Assembly (NCBI RefSeq): GCF_000482745.1
Contig: NZ_AXWQ01000006.1
Location: 124,001-188,000 of the forward strand
Length of the DNA: 64,000 bases
Origin: Oleidesulfovibrio alaskensis DSM 16109
GTDB lineage: Bacteria > Desulfobacterota > Desulfovibrionia > Desulfovibrionales > Desulfovibrionaceae
Direction: 5' to 3'
Below, piece after piece: positions 52,051-60,916 of this stretch. How positions within the stretch are numbered: the stretch's first letter is position 1; each line of letters starts with the position of its first letter. Made by a program: the position numbers and the translations under genes. The notes beneath the pieces were generated by a model that saw nothing but the letters and a program-made list of their open reading frames with translations, had not been told where the DNA came from and did not search any database.

Positions 52051-53202
52051 TCAATCCGCGTCTTCATCACCGCCGGACAGCATCATGCGCAGTTCCGGCA
52101 GCGAACGGCCTGTCCTGCGCGCCAGCGCTGCCAGAGCCTCATATTCCGCCCTGCTCATATCTCTGCCCTGCACGGCATACTCCTTTGCCGCCACGGCGTG
52201 GCCGCCCGCCTGCACCGTTCCCTTTCCGCGGGGCAGCACCACCCGTGTACTGCGGCTGCGACGCAGACCCAGCGTGTGTGTATGGTGTATGACTGCTTCT
52301 TCCACGACGGCAAGATGTTCTGCGCTGCACAGCACGGTCAGCGCTCCGCCGGGGCGGTTTTTTTTCATCACACCGGGGGTGAACAGGACATCCAGCGCCC
52401 CCGCCTGCAGCAGCGCATCAAAGGCGTGGCCCAGCTCCTCGCCCGTCAGATGATCTATGTGGGTTTCCAGCGTGTAGATGATGTCATCGTGTCTGTGCGA
52501 CTGCGGCTCGATCAGAAAAAGCCGCAGCGGACCACCTTCCGGACGCGAACCGAACGCCGAGGCGCCGCGCAGCAGTACTCCTTCCGGCCCGTCGGCGAAT
52601 CTGTCCGCCGCCGAGTCGACGATGAGGGCCCCCGTTGGGGTTATCAGCTCTTCCCTGAACGCTGTGGCAGTTACAGGTTTGCCCTGCATCAGCACCGCTG
52701 TGGCAGGCGCAGGCAGGGGCATGATGCCGTGTTCACAGCACACCGTGCCTGAAAACCACGGCAACGGAGAGCAGACAACGGTATCGATGTTCAGTCTCTC
52801 AAGTCCCCAGAAGGCGCCCACTATATCCACCAGCGTATCCACGGCCCCCACTTCATGAAAATGCACCTCGCGCGGATCAATGCCGTGCACGGCACCTTCG
52901 GCCTCTGCCAGCCGGTGCACGGCGTTCACCGCCCGGTCGCGTACAGCGGGCGTAATGTCCAGCGCCGTTATCACCTGTTCCAGCTGCGCCGCATGGCGCA
53001 GCGGCTGCGCTCCGGTCCAGCGCACATCGGCGCGCATTCCGGCCAGTCCCCCGCGCCGCTCGGAACGTATTTCAATGGATACGTCTATGCCGGCGCTGCA
53101 GAGCATGCCCTCCAGAGGAGCAAAGTCACACCCCAGCCCCGCAAGACCGGCAATAAACATATCGCCGCCAAGACCGAACCCGCAGTCCATGAACAGTTGC
53201 AA
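52051..53202 (-). CDS. larC: Nickel pincer cofactor biosynthesis protein LarC
   Basis: A 383-residue protein of the LarC (UPF0272/DUF111) family. It has the N-terminal FMDCGFGLGGDMFIAGL, GIDPREVHFHEVGAVDTLVDIVGA, PLPAPATAVLMQGKP, ELITPTGALIV and a late TLETHIDHLTGEELGHAFDALLQAGALDVLFTPGVMKKNRPG. LarC inserts nickel into the pyridinium dithiocarboxylate pincer cofactor of lactate racemase-type enzymes. In some species it is made by frameshifting across two frames, but here it is one continuous frame. No larA, larB or larE is in the window. The first residues differ slightly from the usual FDCxxGxSGDM. Confidence 0.9.
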   Translation of the reverse strand: MQLFMDCGFGLGGDMFIAGLAGLGCDFAPLEGMLCSAGIDVSIEIRSERRGGLAGMRADVRWTGAQPLRHAAQLEQVITALDITPAVRDRAVNAVHRLAEAEGAVHGIDPREVHFHEVGAVDTLVDIVGAFWGLERLNIDTVVCSPLPWFSGTVCCEHGIMPLPAPATAVLMQGKPVTATAFREELITPTGALIVDSAADRFADGPEGVLLRGASAFGSRPEGGPLRLFLIEPQSHRHDDIIYTLETHIDHLTGEELGHAFDALLQAGALDVLFTPGVMKKNRPGGALTVLCSAEHLAVVEEAVIHHTHTLGLRRSRSTRVVLPRGKGTVQAGGHAVAAKEYAVQGRDMSRAEYEALAALARRTGRSLPELRMMLSGGDEDAD

Positions 53203-53333
53203 ACCGCTAACCGCCTTTCAAGCATCGTGCATGATTATAATTTGTAATTGAATTTAGTGACGTTCTGTGTTTATCGTACAATTACCAGTAACCCTTAAGG
53301 CGCCTCTTTGCACGGCCACAGGAGGATATTCTC

Positions 53334-54008
53334 ATGCTGATTCGCGACTGGATGTCAAGAGACGTCATCAGCGCCACACCGGAAATGTCCATGATGCGCG
53401 CCGCAAAGCTGATGAAGGAACACAGCTTTGACCGGCTGCCCATAGTGGATAAGGATAACAAGCTGGTCGGCATCATTTCTGACAGGGATATAAAGGAAGC
53501 TTCCCCCTCCAAGGCCACCACCCTTGATGTTCACGAACTGTACTATCTGCTGTCTGAAATCAAGGTCAATGACATAATGACCCGTGACGTGGTGGCGGCA
53601 AAACCCGACGATACCGTGGAAAATGCGGCCCTTGTCATGCTGGAGCGCGACTTCAGCGGTATGCCGGTTGTAGATGACGACGGCAGACTGACCGGCATCA
53701 TCACCGACAAGGATATCTTCAAGGTTCTGCTTTCCATCACCGGCGCACGGCACGGCGGGGTGCAGTTCGGCTTTCTGCTGCCCAATTCGCCGGGCACACT
53801 CAAACCCATTGTGGACACTCTGCGCGAACACAAGGCCCGCATCACGTCCATACTCACCTTTGAAGACCGCGATGACGGCATGCGGCAGGTTTTCATACGC
53901 ATCCGCCCCATGGACCGGTCCGACGAAAACACCCTTATCGAACAGCTCAAGTCACGTTACCGCGTTACATACTGGTCGCGTGCCAATGTACACACCGTGT
54001 CATTCTGA
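53334..54008 (+). CDS. Two-CBS-domain protein with C-terminal ACT-like domain (AcuB-like)
   Basis: A 224-residue cytoplasmic protein. CBS 1 is at about 3-60 (MSRDVISATPEMSMMRAAKLM, RLPIVDKDNKLVGIISDRDI) and CBS 2 at about 78-135 (MTRDVVAAKPDDTVENAALVM, GMPVVDDDGRLTGIITDKDI). An ACT-like tail follows (FLLPNSPGTLKPIVDTLREHKARITSI). CBS pairs bind adenine nucleotides and the ACT part may bind an amino acid or nucleotide. AcuB-type proteins of this plan are of unsettled function. A strong GGAGGA site precedes the ATG and a good terminator follows. Confidence 0.9.
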   Translation: MLIRDWMSRDVISATPEMSMMRAAKLMKEHSFDRLPIVDKDNKLVGIISDRDIKEASPSKATTLDVHELYYLLSEIKVNDIMTRDVVAAKPDDTVENAALVMLERDFSGMPVVDDDGRLTGIITDKDIFKVLLSITGARHGGVQFGFLLPNSPGTLKPIVDTLREHKARITSILTFEDRDDGMRQVFIRIRPMDRSDENTLIEQLKSRYRVTYWSRANVHTVSF

Positions 54009-54027
54009 CCTGTACCGCGCAATTACG

Positions 54028-54055
54028 GCGGGTGCCTGTGCACCCGCTTTTTTTT
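54028..54055 (+). terminator. Rho-independent terminator of the CBS-ACT gene
   Basis: The eight-base-pair stem GCGGGTGC/GCACCCGC with loop CTGT is followed by eight T. Confidence 0.92.
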
Positions 54056-54530
54056 GTTCTCTGCGCAGCGCCGCGCGGCTGCGGTCTGCGTCCGAAAGAG
54101 TAGGCGCTTACGCACAACGGCACGGCGACTGAGCGTCTGAACACCCGCAACATACCGTTATAGCTCACAATAAATAAAAAAAGAGCTCCTTGTATTTTCG
54201 GCGGCCTTATGGCATTGTAACTTCGCTTTAACGGAATTGTCCCTTTGGGTTACAGCCTGTAAAGGTCTCCTGACGGGAGTGTTCCTCTCTTTACGCTTAG
54301 TGAGCGGAGAAAAACGTTCCACAACGCAGCGCTTACCGGCCCTGCTATTGACAATTTCTCCTGTATGGCAGTAAGGAGTGATTCCGCGAAAGGATACCCC
54401 TTTTGCGATGCCGTGGAGTCAAGCAGCGGATCGCTGCTTACATATAACTGCGCTCAGGCGTTTGCATTTGCGCAGTTTGGCGTATGTACTAGCCCGATAC
54501 ACCGCTAGATTATGTCCAAGGAGGACAAGC
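54056..54530 (+). other. Structured region and long leader upstream of dsrC
   Basis: No coding frame is supported. Bases 54216-54254 can form a TGTAAC/GTTACA-closed arm. Bases 54259-54294 can form a GTAAAG/CTTTAC arm with an inner CTCC/GGAG hairpin. TTGACA follows at 54348. The rest is a leader with two hairpins: AGCAGCG/CGCTGCT at 54422-54438 and CTGCGC/GCGCAG at 54448-54475. The first two arms lie upstream of the promoter and could be a small RNA or a protein-binding region. Confidence 0.5.
54348..54377 (+). promoter_or_regulatory. Probable dsrC promoter
   Basis: TTGACA at 54348-54353 is followed after 18 bases by a weak TAAGGA at 54372-54377. This would give a structured leader of about 150 bases before dsrC. 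The -10 assignment is uncertain. Confidence 0.45.
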
Positions 54531-54848
54531 ATGGCTGAAGTAAGCTTCCAGGGTAAAACGTTCGAGGTTGACGAAGACGGCTTCCTGCTTCGCTTCGATG
54601 AATGGTGCCCCGAATGGGTTGAATACGTGAAGGAATCCGAAGGTATTGCTGAAATCACCGAGGATCACCAGAAGATCATTGACTTCCTGCAGGACTACTA
54701 CCGCAAGAACGGTATCGCACCCATGGTGCGTATCCTGTCCAAGAACACCGGCTTCAAGCTGAAGCAGGTGTACGAACTGTTCCCCTCCGGCCCCGGTAAG
54801 GGAGCATGCAAAATGGCTGGTCTGCCCAAGCCCACCGGCTGCGTGTAG
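54531..54848 (+). CDS. dsrC: Sulfur-relay protein DsrC
   Basis: A 105-residue DsrC/TusE family protein. The conserved C-terminal arm GACKMAGLPKPTGCV carries both redox cysteines, Cys 93 and Cys 104, 11 residues apart. This defines true DsrC, whose trisulfide is the product of dissimilatory sulfite reductase in sulfate reducers. The core NGIAPMVRILSKNTGFKLKQVYELFPSGPGKG is also present. The ATG at 54531 follows AAGGAGG. The gene is monocistronic, with its own promoter region and terminator, as is usual away from dsrAB. It is one of the clearest markers of organism type here. Confidence 0.98.
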   Translation: MAEVSFQGKTFEVDEDGFLLRFDEWCPEWVEYVKESEGIAEITEDHQKIIDFLQDYYRKNGIAPMVRILSKNTGFKLKQVYELFPSGPGKGACKMAGLPKPTGCV

Positions 54849-54869
54849 TACACAGCAATTGCTCGCATA

Positions 54870-54899
54870 GGCGGAAGCGCAAGCTTCCGCCTTTTTTTT
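54870..54899 (+). terminator. Rho-independent terminator of dsrC
   Basis: The nine-base-pair stem GGCGGAAGC/GCTTCCGCC with loop GCAA is followed by eight T. Confidence 0.95.
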
Positions 54900-54935
54900 A
54901 TGCCGCTGCTGCGCTCCGCTTCGGGGGCGGCACAG

Positions 54936-54971
54936 ACAAAAGCGCACCGTGCATGCACGGTGCGCTTTTGT
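54936..54971 (-). terminator. Perfect 36-base palindrome, terminator of the small gene to the right
   Basis: A perfectly self-complementary 36-base sequence centred on TGCATGCA has T-rich ends on both strands (CTTTTGT). It can terminate transcription from the minus-strand gene at 55000 and act as a back-stop for dsrC. Confidence 0.7.
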
Positions 54972-54999
54972 TCAGTTGTATATATAACGCGCTATGCGG

Positions 55000-55275
55000 C
55001 TACTGATCTTTGTCGCTGTAGGGTGAAATGCCCAGCGGGTTACCGCCCATGTCAGCAAGCAGACTGTTCTGATACTGACGGATGGCGTACTCGCTCTGCG
55101 CTTTCTGCAGGCCTGCAACCACATTCTGCAACACACCCACCATGCAGCTGAGCACGGTGTCAGGCACAATGAAGTCCCCTTCGTCATTTCGTTCCAGCCG
55201 TTCCATGCTGGTGGAAATGGACCGGAAATCCTGCGATATCCGTTCTACTATCTGGTCAATGTTTTTCTGTTGCAC
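55000..55275 (-). CDS. Small conserved-looking protein of unknown function
   Basis: A 91-residue, mostly helical, hydrophilic protein. It has IDQIVERISQDFRSISTSMERLER, a central hydrophobic helix DTVLSCMVGVLQNVVAGLQ and a QYQNSLLADMGGNP tail. No family recognised. The pattern resembles small coiled-coil proteins that associate with larger complexes. It has its own terminator and about 215 bases of A/T-richer sequence upstream. It sits between dsrC and an unrelated operon on the opposite strand to dsrC. Confidence 0.7.
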   Translation of the reverse strand: MQQKNIDQIVERISQDFRSISTSMERLERNDEGDFIVPDTVLSCMVGVLQNVVAGLQKAQSEYAIRQYQNSLLADMGGNPLGISPYSDKDQ

Positions 55276-55489
55276 TGTGTTCTCCGTATAAACCTCGTTA
55301 CGATAAGCTTCAGCTTCCGTCCGCGTACGAAAACCTGTCCTACCGGCGAAGATGTCTTACCAACCCCTACCATGACGGTCACTTATATTTTTTTCTCCTT
55401 GGGTGCCGTGCACTTGGGGTAAAACGAGGCGGAAAAACATTGAACATTCCCATGCCAGAAAACAAAATGTTGAAAAATATACACTTATA

Positions 55490-56578
55490 TTACAAAGCCG
55501 ATACATCTATACCCATGGTCGCAAGCAGCCATGCATGAAACGCAGCCGCGTCCACCGCAGTGGCCACCCACACCCGATGGTAGGGTTTGTCACCAAAAGG
55601 CAGTAGAAAATCCCTACCATCCCGAAATGCCTGAACATCAAAGCAGAACGGCTTCCAGCTGCACAGGTGCGGCATGGCGGCCACCGCAAGCGCCAGCGCA
55701 TCATGCATGTGTGCGCCGTCCAGACCTCTGACCTGTTCGCTCCAGCGCGCCCAGGGCAGCAGCGTCCGGCGCACAAAACACCGCAGCGGATCGTCCGCGG
55801 TGCGCATCTGCGCGATCTGATGCGAAGAAAGACATGTCCGGCTGGTCACATTGACAGGCACAAAGCACAGCGGCAGCCCCGCCCGTACCACTTCCTCGGT
55901 GGCCTGCGGGTCATACCATGTATTGAAACGCAGCGCATGCCGCCACACATATTCAGGTATGTCGGGGGTTTTCCACTGCGGTGCCATTTCTTCGGGACAG
56001 CGGGGCGCAAACACACCGCCCATATGCACAACCGCGCCGATAAGCGGAGCAATGTCAGGGGCATGTCGCAGGGCAAGAGCCAGATTAGTCAATGCGCCTT
56101 CCATTACCAGCACCACCTCGTGCGGGTGGCGGCGCACCGTTTCTATGATAAGCCTGCAGGCAGGAACAGAGGCCTGACGGGCAGAAGGCGCCGTCAGCGA
56201 CACATCGTCCCACAGCGAGGCTCCGGCTCCTGAAGCTTTGGCGTCCAGAAAGGCATGATGCCGCGCTCTGTCCTCACCCCCCAGCGGTGTATCGGTGCCG
56301 GCTGCCACCGGTACCGCGTCTGCACCGGCCAGTTCCAGCATGCGCAGCGTGTTCTGCGCCGAAGCCGATGCCCGGCAGTTTCCGGAACAGGTGGTGCAGG
56401 CTGTCAGCTCGAATTCCGGCGACCACAGCGCCAGAGCCAGAGCCACGCCGTCATCGGCATCGCGCACGGGCAACCCCATGGCGTTGTCAATGTCCAGCAG
56501 CACCTTTACCGGAGCTTCTGCCCTGCGCAGAGGGGGCGGACACGCAGCACCGCAGGTGTCGTTATGCTGTGCCGTCAC
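55490..56578 (-). CDS. Inosine-uridine-preferring nucleoside hydrolase family protein
   Basis: A 362-residue protein of the IUNH fold. The N-terminal calcium motif DIDNAMGLPVRDADDGVALALAL is a variant of DxDxGxDD. Later come LVMEGALTNLALALRHAPDI, VVHMGGVF, FNTWYDPQATEEVVRAGLPLCFVPVNVT (with the expected NxxxDP calcium site) and a C-terminal HDALALAVAAMPHL. It hydrolyses nucleosides to base and ribose. It starts with GTG overlapping the upstream stop (GTGA) and is the last gene of a four-gene overlapping operon. No signal peptide is visible, so it is probably cytoplasmic. Confidence 0.88.
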   Translation of the reverse strand: MTAQHNDTCGAACPPPLRRAEAPVKVLLDIDNAMGLPVRDADDGVALALALWSPEFELTACTTCSGNCRASASAQNTLRMLELAGADAVPVAAGTDTPLGGEDRARHHAFLDAKASGAGASLWDDVSLTAPSARQASVPACRLIIETVRRHPHEVVLVMEGALTNLALALRHAPDIAPLIGAVVHMGGVFAPRCPEEMAPQWKTPDIPEYVWRHALRFNTWYDPQATEEVVRAGLPLCFVPVNVTSRTCLSSHQIAQMRTADDPLRCFVRRTLLPWARWSEQVRGLDGAHMHDALALAVAAMPHLCSWKPFCFDVQAFRDGRDFLLPFGDKPYHRVWVATAVDAAAFHAWLLATMGIDVSAL

Positions 56579-57864
56579 TGCCGGTTCTGCCGCAGCACAT
56601 GTCTGTCCCAGCCTTCTTCAATGGCTTCCAGCCAGAGGGCGGGAATTTCCGGCACGGCGTGTTCAGCCAGTTTTTCAGGCGGAAGCGTTGCCGCGCCCTG
56701 CTTCACAGCGGAAAACAATTCTCTGTCAGCCTCGCTCAGGCGGCCCATTTCCAGCACGGGAAAGTCCCCCCAGTTTGCAGGGGAAAGCTTGTGCGCCTGC
56801 GCCTGCGGCGACAGCAGAAAATCAGCCAGCACCATGGCCCCCGCCTTGTTGGGAGCATTGAAGGCGATGGCCGTGAAATGCGTGTTGTACAGCGAACCGT
56901 CTTGCATGACGAATGTTCTCACAGTGTCAGGGTAGGTGCCTTCCAGAATTTTACTCTGCGCATGGCTTGGATGATAGGCCATGCTGAAATCCACCTCACC
57001 GCGGGCAAACAGGGTATCCAGGGCGGCAGGATCTTTGGGCATGCTGACGCCCTGCTGCCACATGAAGGGTTTGATTTCGTTAAGCCACAGCCATAACGCC
57101 GGAGCCTGTCTGTCCCACAGGCCTCCGTCAAAATCAGTCATGTACTGCTCATGGCCCCCTGTCACTGCATAAAACACCTGACGCACAAAAGCCGAACCGG
57201 TAAAATCGGGCGGCTGCGGATAGGTGAACCGCCCGGGGTGTTCTCTGATCCAGCTGCGCAGTTCGTCAAAAGATGCCGGAGGGCTGGAGACTCTTGCCGT
57301 ATCATACTCAAAGACAAACTGGGCGCGTCCCAGCGGTGCTTCGTATTCCTGCACCGGATAGCCGAAATCAGTGGCCACGGCAGCGGCATCCACATAACGC
57401 ATATTGGGCAGCCTGCCGGCAAAAGGACCGTAGAGCACGCCGCTTTCACGGGCATTGCGAAAATTCTCGCCATTGATCCACATCAGGTCAATGGTACCGG
57501 TCTGTTTGCCTGCGGCTTTCTCCGTCAGCAGCTTGTTGACAAACACGGGGGCGTCCATGGGCACGCGCTGCACCGTAATGTCATACAATTCTTTCATCCT
57601 GTCAGACACATAGCCGTCCACCCACGCATTGACCTGCGCCGAACCGCCCCACATGTAAAAGCGCACGGTGGTGCCCCGCGCACGCTGCACCACCGTGTCA
57701 AAACTTTCCGTTTCGGCTGCGGGCTGTGTTTTTTCGGGAGTATCGGAACAGCCGGTCAGCACCGGCACGGCAAACAGGATAAAAAGCAGCACTGCAACAG
57801 CGCGGGCGGGCAGATGCACACGGCACGCCGGGCGGCACACCGGACGGCACAGGGTAAAAAGCAT
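56575..57864 (-). CDS. YnjB-like ABC transporter substrate-binding lipoprotein
   Basis: A 429-residue exported protein. The ATG at 57864 gives a signal peptide with lipobox VLTGCSD, followed by a binding-protein fold. Visible are VRFYMWGGSAQVNAWVDGYV, DLMWINGENFRNARESGVLYGPF and FALGRAQFVFEYD-like strands, with WNARESG-type loops matching E. coli YnjB. Such proteins bind an unidentified solute, possibly a thiamine-like or nucleoside compound. No ABC permease or ATPase is adjacent. It sits between a sensor kinase gene (1-base gap) and a nucleoside hydrolase gene (4-base overlap). Confidence 0.8.
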   Translation of the reverse strand: MLFTLCRPVCRPACRVHLPARAVAVLLFILFAVPVLTGCSDTPEKTQPAAETESFDTVVQRARGTTVRFYMWGGSAQVNAWVDGYVSDRMKELYDITVQRVPMDAPVFVNKLLTEKAAGKQTGTIDLMWINGENFRNARESGVLYGPFAGRLPNMRYVDAAAVATDFGYPVQEYEAPLGRAQFVFEYDTARVSSPPASFDELRSWIREHPGRFTYPQPPDFTGSAFVRQVFYAVTGGHEQYMTDFDGGLWDRQAPALWLWLNEIKPFMWQQGVSMPKDPAALDTLFARGEVDFSMAYHPSHAQSKILEGTYPDTVRTFVMQDGSLYNTHFTAIAFNAPNKAGAMVLADFLLSPQAQAHKLSPANWGDFPVLEMGRLSEADRELFSAVKQGAATLPPEKLAEHAVPEIPALWLEAIEEGWDRHVLRQNRQ

Positions 57865-57865
57865 G

Positions 57866-60800
57866 TCAGTTCTCCACGGCAGGTTTTTCTTCGTGCAGAC
57901 ACTCTGCACTGCGCAAGGGCAGGCGCACCACAAATGCGGTTCCGCGGTCGGGCCGGGCCTGCACTGCTATCGCCCCCTTGTGAGTGGCGGTAATGATAAA
58001 ATACGACACAGACAACCCGAGGCCTGTGCCGCGCCCCGGTTCTCTGGTGGTGAAAAACGGCTCAAAAACGCGGCGGGCCACTTCTCTGCTCATGCCGGGC
58101 CCGTTGTCCTCCACCTCAAAAACAGCGTATTCGCCGTCCACCCGTGTGCGCAGCGTGATGGCAGGAGCCTCTGTGGCGGCTTCCGCCATGGCCTGTGCGG
58201 CATTACGCAGCAAGTTGAGCGCCACCTGTTCCACTTCGGAAACGATGCAGCGCACGGCAGGAACATCGGGCGAATAGTCTCTGACGATCCGGATTGTTCT
58301 GAAGTCATAACGTTTTTTCAGATCATAGTCATTAGCGGCCAGCTCCAGCGCCACATCCAGAATATGCTCAAGGCGTGCCTCGCGCCATTCTCCGGCACAA
58401 GGCCGGCTGAATTCGAGCATATTTGACGTTATACGGGCAGCGCGGCGGGCAGAATCCTCTATGCCGCCGATAAACCGCAGGATGCCGCGCTGCTCAAGGT
58501 ATGCCCTGATGGCTTCGAGCGGACACCCGCACGCCTGTGCCGCGGCACGGTTCGCCTCCCGGTGCGGATCAAGCCGCCTGATGATGTTCTGCGCTCCCTG
58601 CATTATGCCGCCCAGCGGGTTGTTGATCTCGTGCGCCATGCCCGCGGCAAGCCCCCCGACGGAGGCCATTTTTTCACTTTGCACCACAAGGTCGTCCAGC
58701 CTGCGCCGTTCGGTCATATCCACTATGAACGCCGCATACCGTGTGCCCTCCTCGTGCATTTGCAGACGGGTGGTATGTACAAGCACATGGCGTTCTTCAC
58801 CCTGCAACGTGACAAGACGCAGCTCCTGCGGCTCTCTGCCGGCCGGCAGCAGGGCATCCTGCACAACAGGACATGACGCCTCATGCAGACTTTCCAGCCC
58901 AAGCTCATGCAGATACCTGCCGTTACAGGAAATCGCCGTGCGGCCTGTAAGCGCTACAAAAGCCCCGTTCACCTGCCGTATGGTTCCGGTCTCATCCAGC
59001 AGCGCCAGCGCAAGAGGCAGCTTTTCCATCAGCATGGCAAGCTGCTGCTCGCTGCGCAGCAGAGCCGCCTCCATCTTCTTTATGCCGGAACGGTCGAACA
59101 CGGCGCAAAGCAGGGCATGCTGCCCCTTCCACGGCACCCTGCCCATGTACGCCTCCACATCCTTCAGGTCGCCGCCGGCCAGAATATGCTTCTGTATGTG
59201 CAAACCGGTGTACAGTTCTGTGGAAGCGGACATGACGGCGTCAATATCGTCCCGTGGTGCCTGCCACAGGTCATACAGGGTCTGTGTCACAAACACTTCG
59301 TGCGGATAGCCGTAAAATTCGCACGCCGCCATGTTGGCATCCAGCACCCTGCCTGTTTCAGGATTGACCACCACCTGCACCAGAGCCGACCTGTCATACA
59401 GGTTGCGGAAGAGCATTTCCTGTTCGCGCAGGTGCACCTCTGCAAGCTTACTCTCAGCCACCGGCCCCAGCAGCGGCATAACTTCATCAAGCAGTCCGGC
59501 GACATCACTGCCTTTTTCCAGCGATATAAGAGAGAACAGACCGACATGCACATGCCCCACGGAAGCACGGCGCACACGGGAAACACAGGCTCCCCTGATT
59601 ACAGTTTTCAGCAGCGGCTGCGCGGGCGAGCCCTCCCCGGCCGGATAAAATTCCGCAAACCGCTCATCAACGCTCATGTCCGGCACAACCACGTTCTGTT
59701 CTGCCTGCAAAAACACAGGGTGCTGCATAAGCCCCAGCAGATGCGCACGCAGCACGTCCGGTGCGGACATGCCTTTGCCCGGATTTCTGGCAATGGGGTA
59801 AAAAGAATCACTCTGATAAATCACAAAGCGGTAACGTTCCTGCTTGTCCGGCAGGTACACGGCTCCCAGTTCAAACCCCGTCCGCTCGCAAAGACGCCGC
59901 AGAAAAACTTCGATGGCTGCTGCCGGTTCAGGGGCAGCCTGCACGTCCGTGACAAGCGCCTTGAACAGATTTGCCAGTTCGTCACGCTGCGCACACTGCA
60001 GTTCGGACAGAGCCAGATCGTACTGACTGACCGAATGCCTGTAGACCACGATTGTCAGAAAAATGCCCACCACCCACAGACCGGCTGCCAGAATAACGGT
60101 ACGCACCACAAGCGGCTGCACCAGCTCCATAACAGACTGCATGCGTGTGCTGGCCACCATATAATAAGAAAAAGAAGGCAGCTGCACCGCCTGATACAGC
60201 GCATCATCGGTAACCGTACGCCGGACACCGCCGCCGCGCAGCAGTTCCGCCCGCACCTGCGGCGGCACGTCCAGCGTGGAAAGCGACATGCCCCGCAGTG
60301 CCGAACGCAGATCGTTCCATGCCACCAGCAGCGACCCGTCGGCGCGCACCAGCCCCACGGTAAATTCCGTGGAAAGCGATCCGTCCAGAAAGCGTTCCGC
60401 CAGATGCTGCGTATCTATCAGCCCGCACAGCAGCACCTCTTTACCGGCAGCATTCACTGCGGCCCGATACATGACCAGCTGCGGATATGCACGGTACCCC
60501 TGAACCGCCAGCACCTGCACGGCCCCGCGTACTTCCGGCAGTTCGCGCCACATAAGACTGACCAGCGACTGGTCAAAGGTATCCTGCCCGGAATACTGTG
60601 CATACAGCAGATCTCCCGTGCGCGAATATGTCAGCGTGTTGCTTATGCGCGGATGAAACATAATGCCCGCAGCCTGCTCCGGCGGCACGCCTTCCGCCTG
60701 CATATCCAGCAGAAGCTGCATCTGCTCAAAAGCGTGCTCCGCCTCTCCGGAAAATGCCGCCACCACACGCCCCAGCTCGAGCTGAGCCTGACTTACCGCC

Positions 60801-60916
60801 TGCGAACGCGCATCACGTATGGCATCATAAGCAAACAGAAACGCCAGCAATGTAAGAATGCCTGCGATGAGTACCGCAGCATTTTTCCCGCGGGTCAGCA
60901 GAAATTCAGGGGGCAC
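57866..60916 (-). CDS. Large membrane sensor histidine kinase with GAF and PAS domains
   Basis: A 1016-residue kinase. Two membrane segments (about 13-30 and 265-290) flank a dCACHE-like periplasmic sensor of about 230 residues. A GAF-like domain (about 310-500), a PAS domain near FRNLYDRSALVQVVVNP, and a second PAS (LPLALALLDETGTIRQVNGAFVALTG) follow. HisKA has the phosphoacceptor His near 760 in AGMAHEINNPLGG, and HATPase_c has NLLRNAAQAM, EVEDNGPGM and GTGLGLSVS. No response regulator is encoded nearby. It overlaps the TRAP-type binding protein gene by 11 bases, which suggests the binding protein delivers its ligand to the sensor. Confidence 0.9.
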   Translation of the reverse strand: MPPEFLLTRGKNAAVLIAGILTLLAFLFAYDAIRDARSQAVSQAQLELGRVVAAFSGEAEHAFEQMQLLLDMQAEGVPPEQAAGIMFHPRISNTLTYSRTGDLLYAQYSGQDTFDQSLVSLMWRELPEVRGAVQVLAVQGYRAYPQLVMYRAAVNAAGKEVLLCGLIDTQHLAERFLDGSLSTEFTVGLVRADGSLLVAWNDLRSALRGMSLSTLDVPPQVRAELLRGGGVRRTVTDDALYQAVQLPSFSYYMVASTRMQSVMELVQPLVVRTVILAAGLWVVGIFLTIVVYRHSVSQYDLALSELQCAQRDELANLFKALVTDVQAAPEPAAAIEVFLRRLCERTGFELGAVYLPDKQERYRFVIYQSDSFYPIARNPGKGMSAPDVLRAHLLGLMQHPVFLQAEQNVVVPDMSVDERFAEFYPAGEGSPAQPLLKTVIRGACVSRVRRASVGHVHVGLFSLISLEKGSDVAGLLDEVMPLLGPVAESKLAEVHLREQEMLFRNLYDRSALVQVVVNPETGRVLDANMAACEFYGYPHEVFVTQTLYDLWQAPRDDIDAVMSASTELYTGLHIQKHILAGGDLKDVEAYMGRVPWKGQHALLCAVFDRSGIKKMEAALLRSEQQLAMLMEKLPLALALLDETGTIRQVNGAFVALTGRTAISCNGRYLHELGLESLHEASCPVVQDALLPAGREPQELRLVTLQGEERHVLVHTTRLQMHEEGTRYAAFIVDMTERRRLDDLVVQSEKMASVGGLAAGMAHEINNPLGGIMQGAQNIIRRLDPHREANRAAAQACGCPLEAIRAYLEQRGILRFIGGIEDSARRAARITSNMLEFSRPCAGEWREARLEHILDVALELAANDYDLKKRYDFRTIRIVRDYSPDVPAVRCIVSEVEQVALNLLRNAAQAMAEAATEAPAITLRTRVDGEYAVFEVEDNGPGMSREVARRVFEPFFTTREPGRGTGLGLSVSYFIITATHKGAIAVQARPDRGTAFVVRLPLRSAECLHEEKPAVEN

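Noticed and set aside
54378..54530. N-terminally extended DsrC starting upstream
   Set aside because: The extension is basic and not conserved in the family, while the ATG at 54531 has a strong ribosome site and matches the normal DsrC length.
54936..54971. Attachment or insertion site suggested by a perfect 36-base palindrome
   Set aside because: Its T-rich ends and position between converging transcripts fit a bidirectional terminator, and no integrase or direct repeat is nearby.
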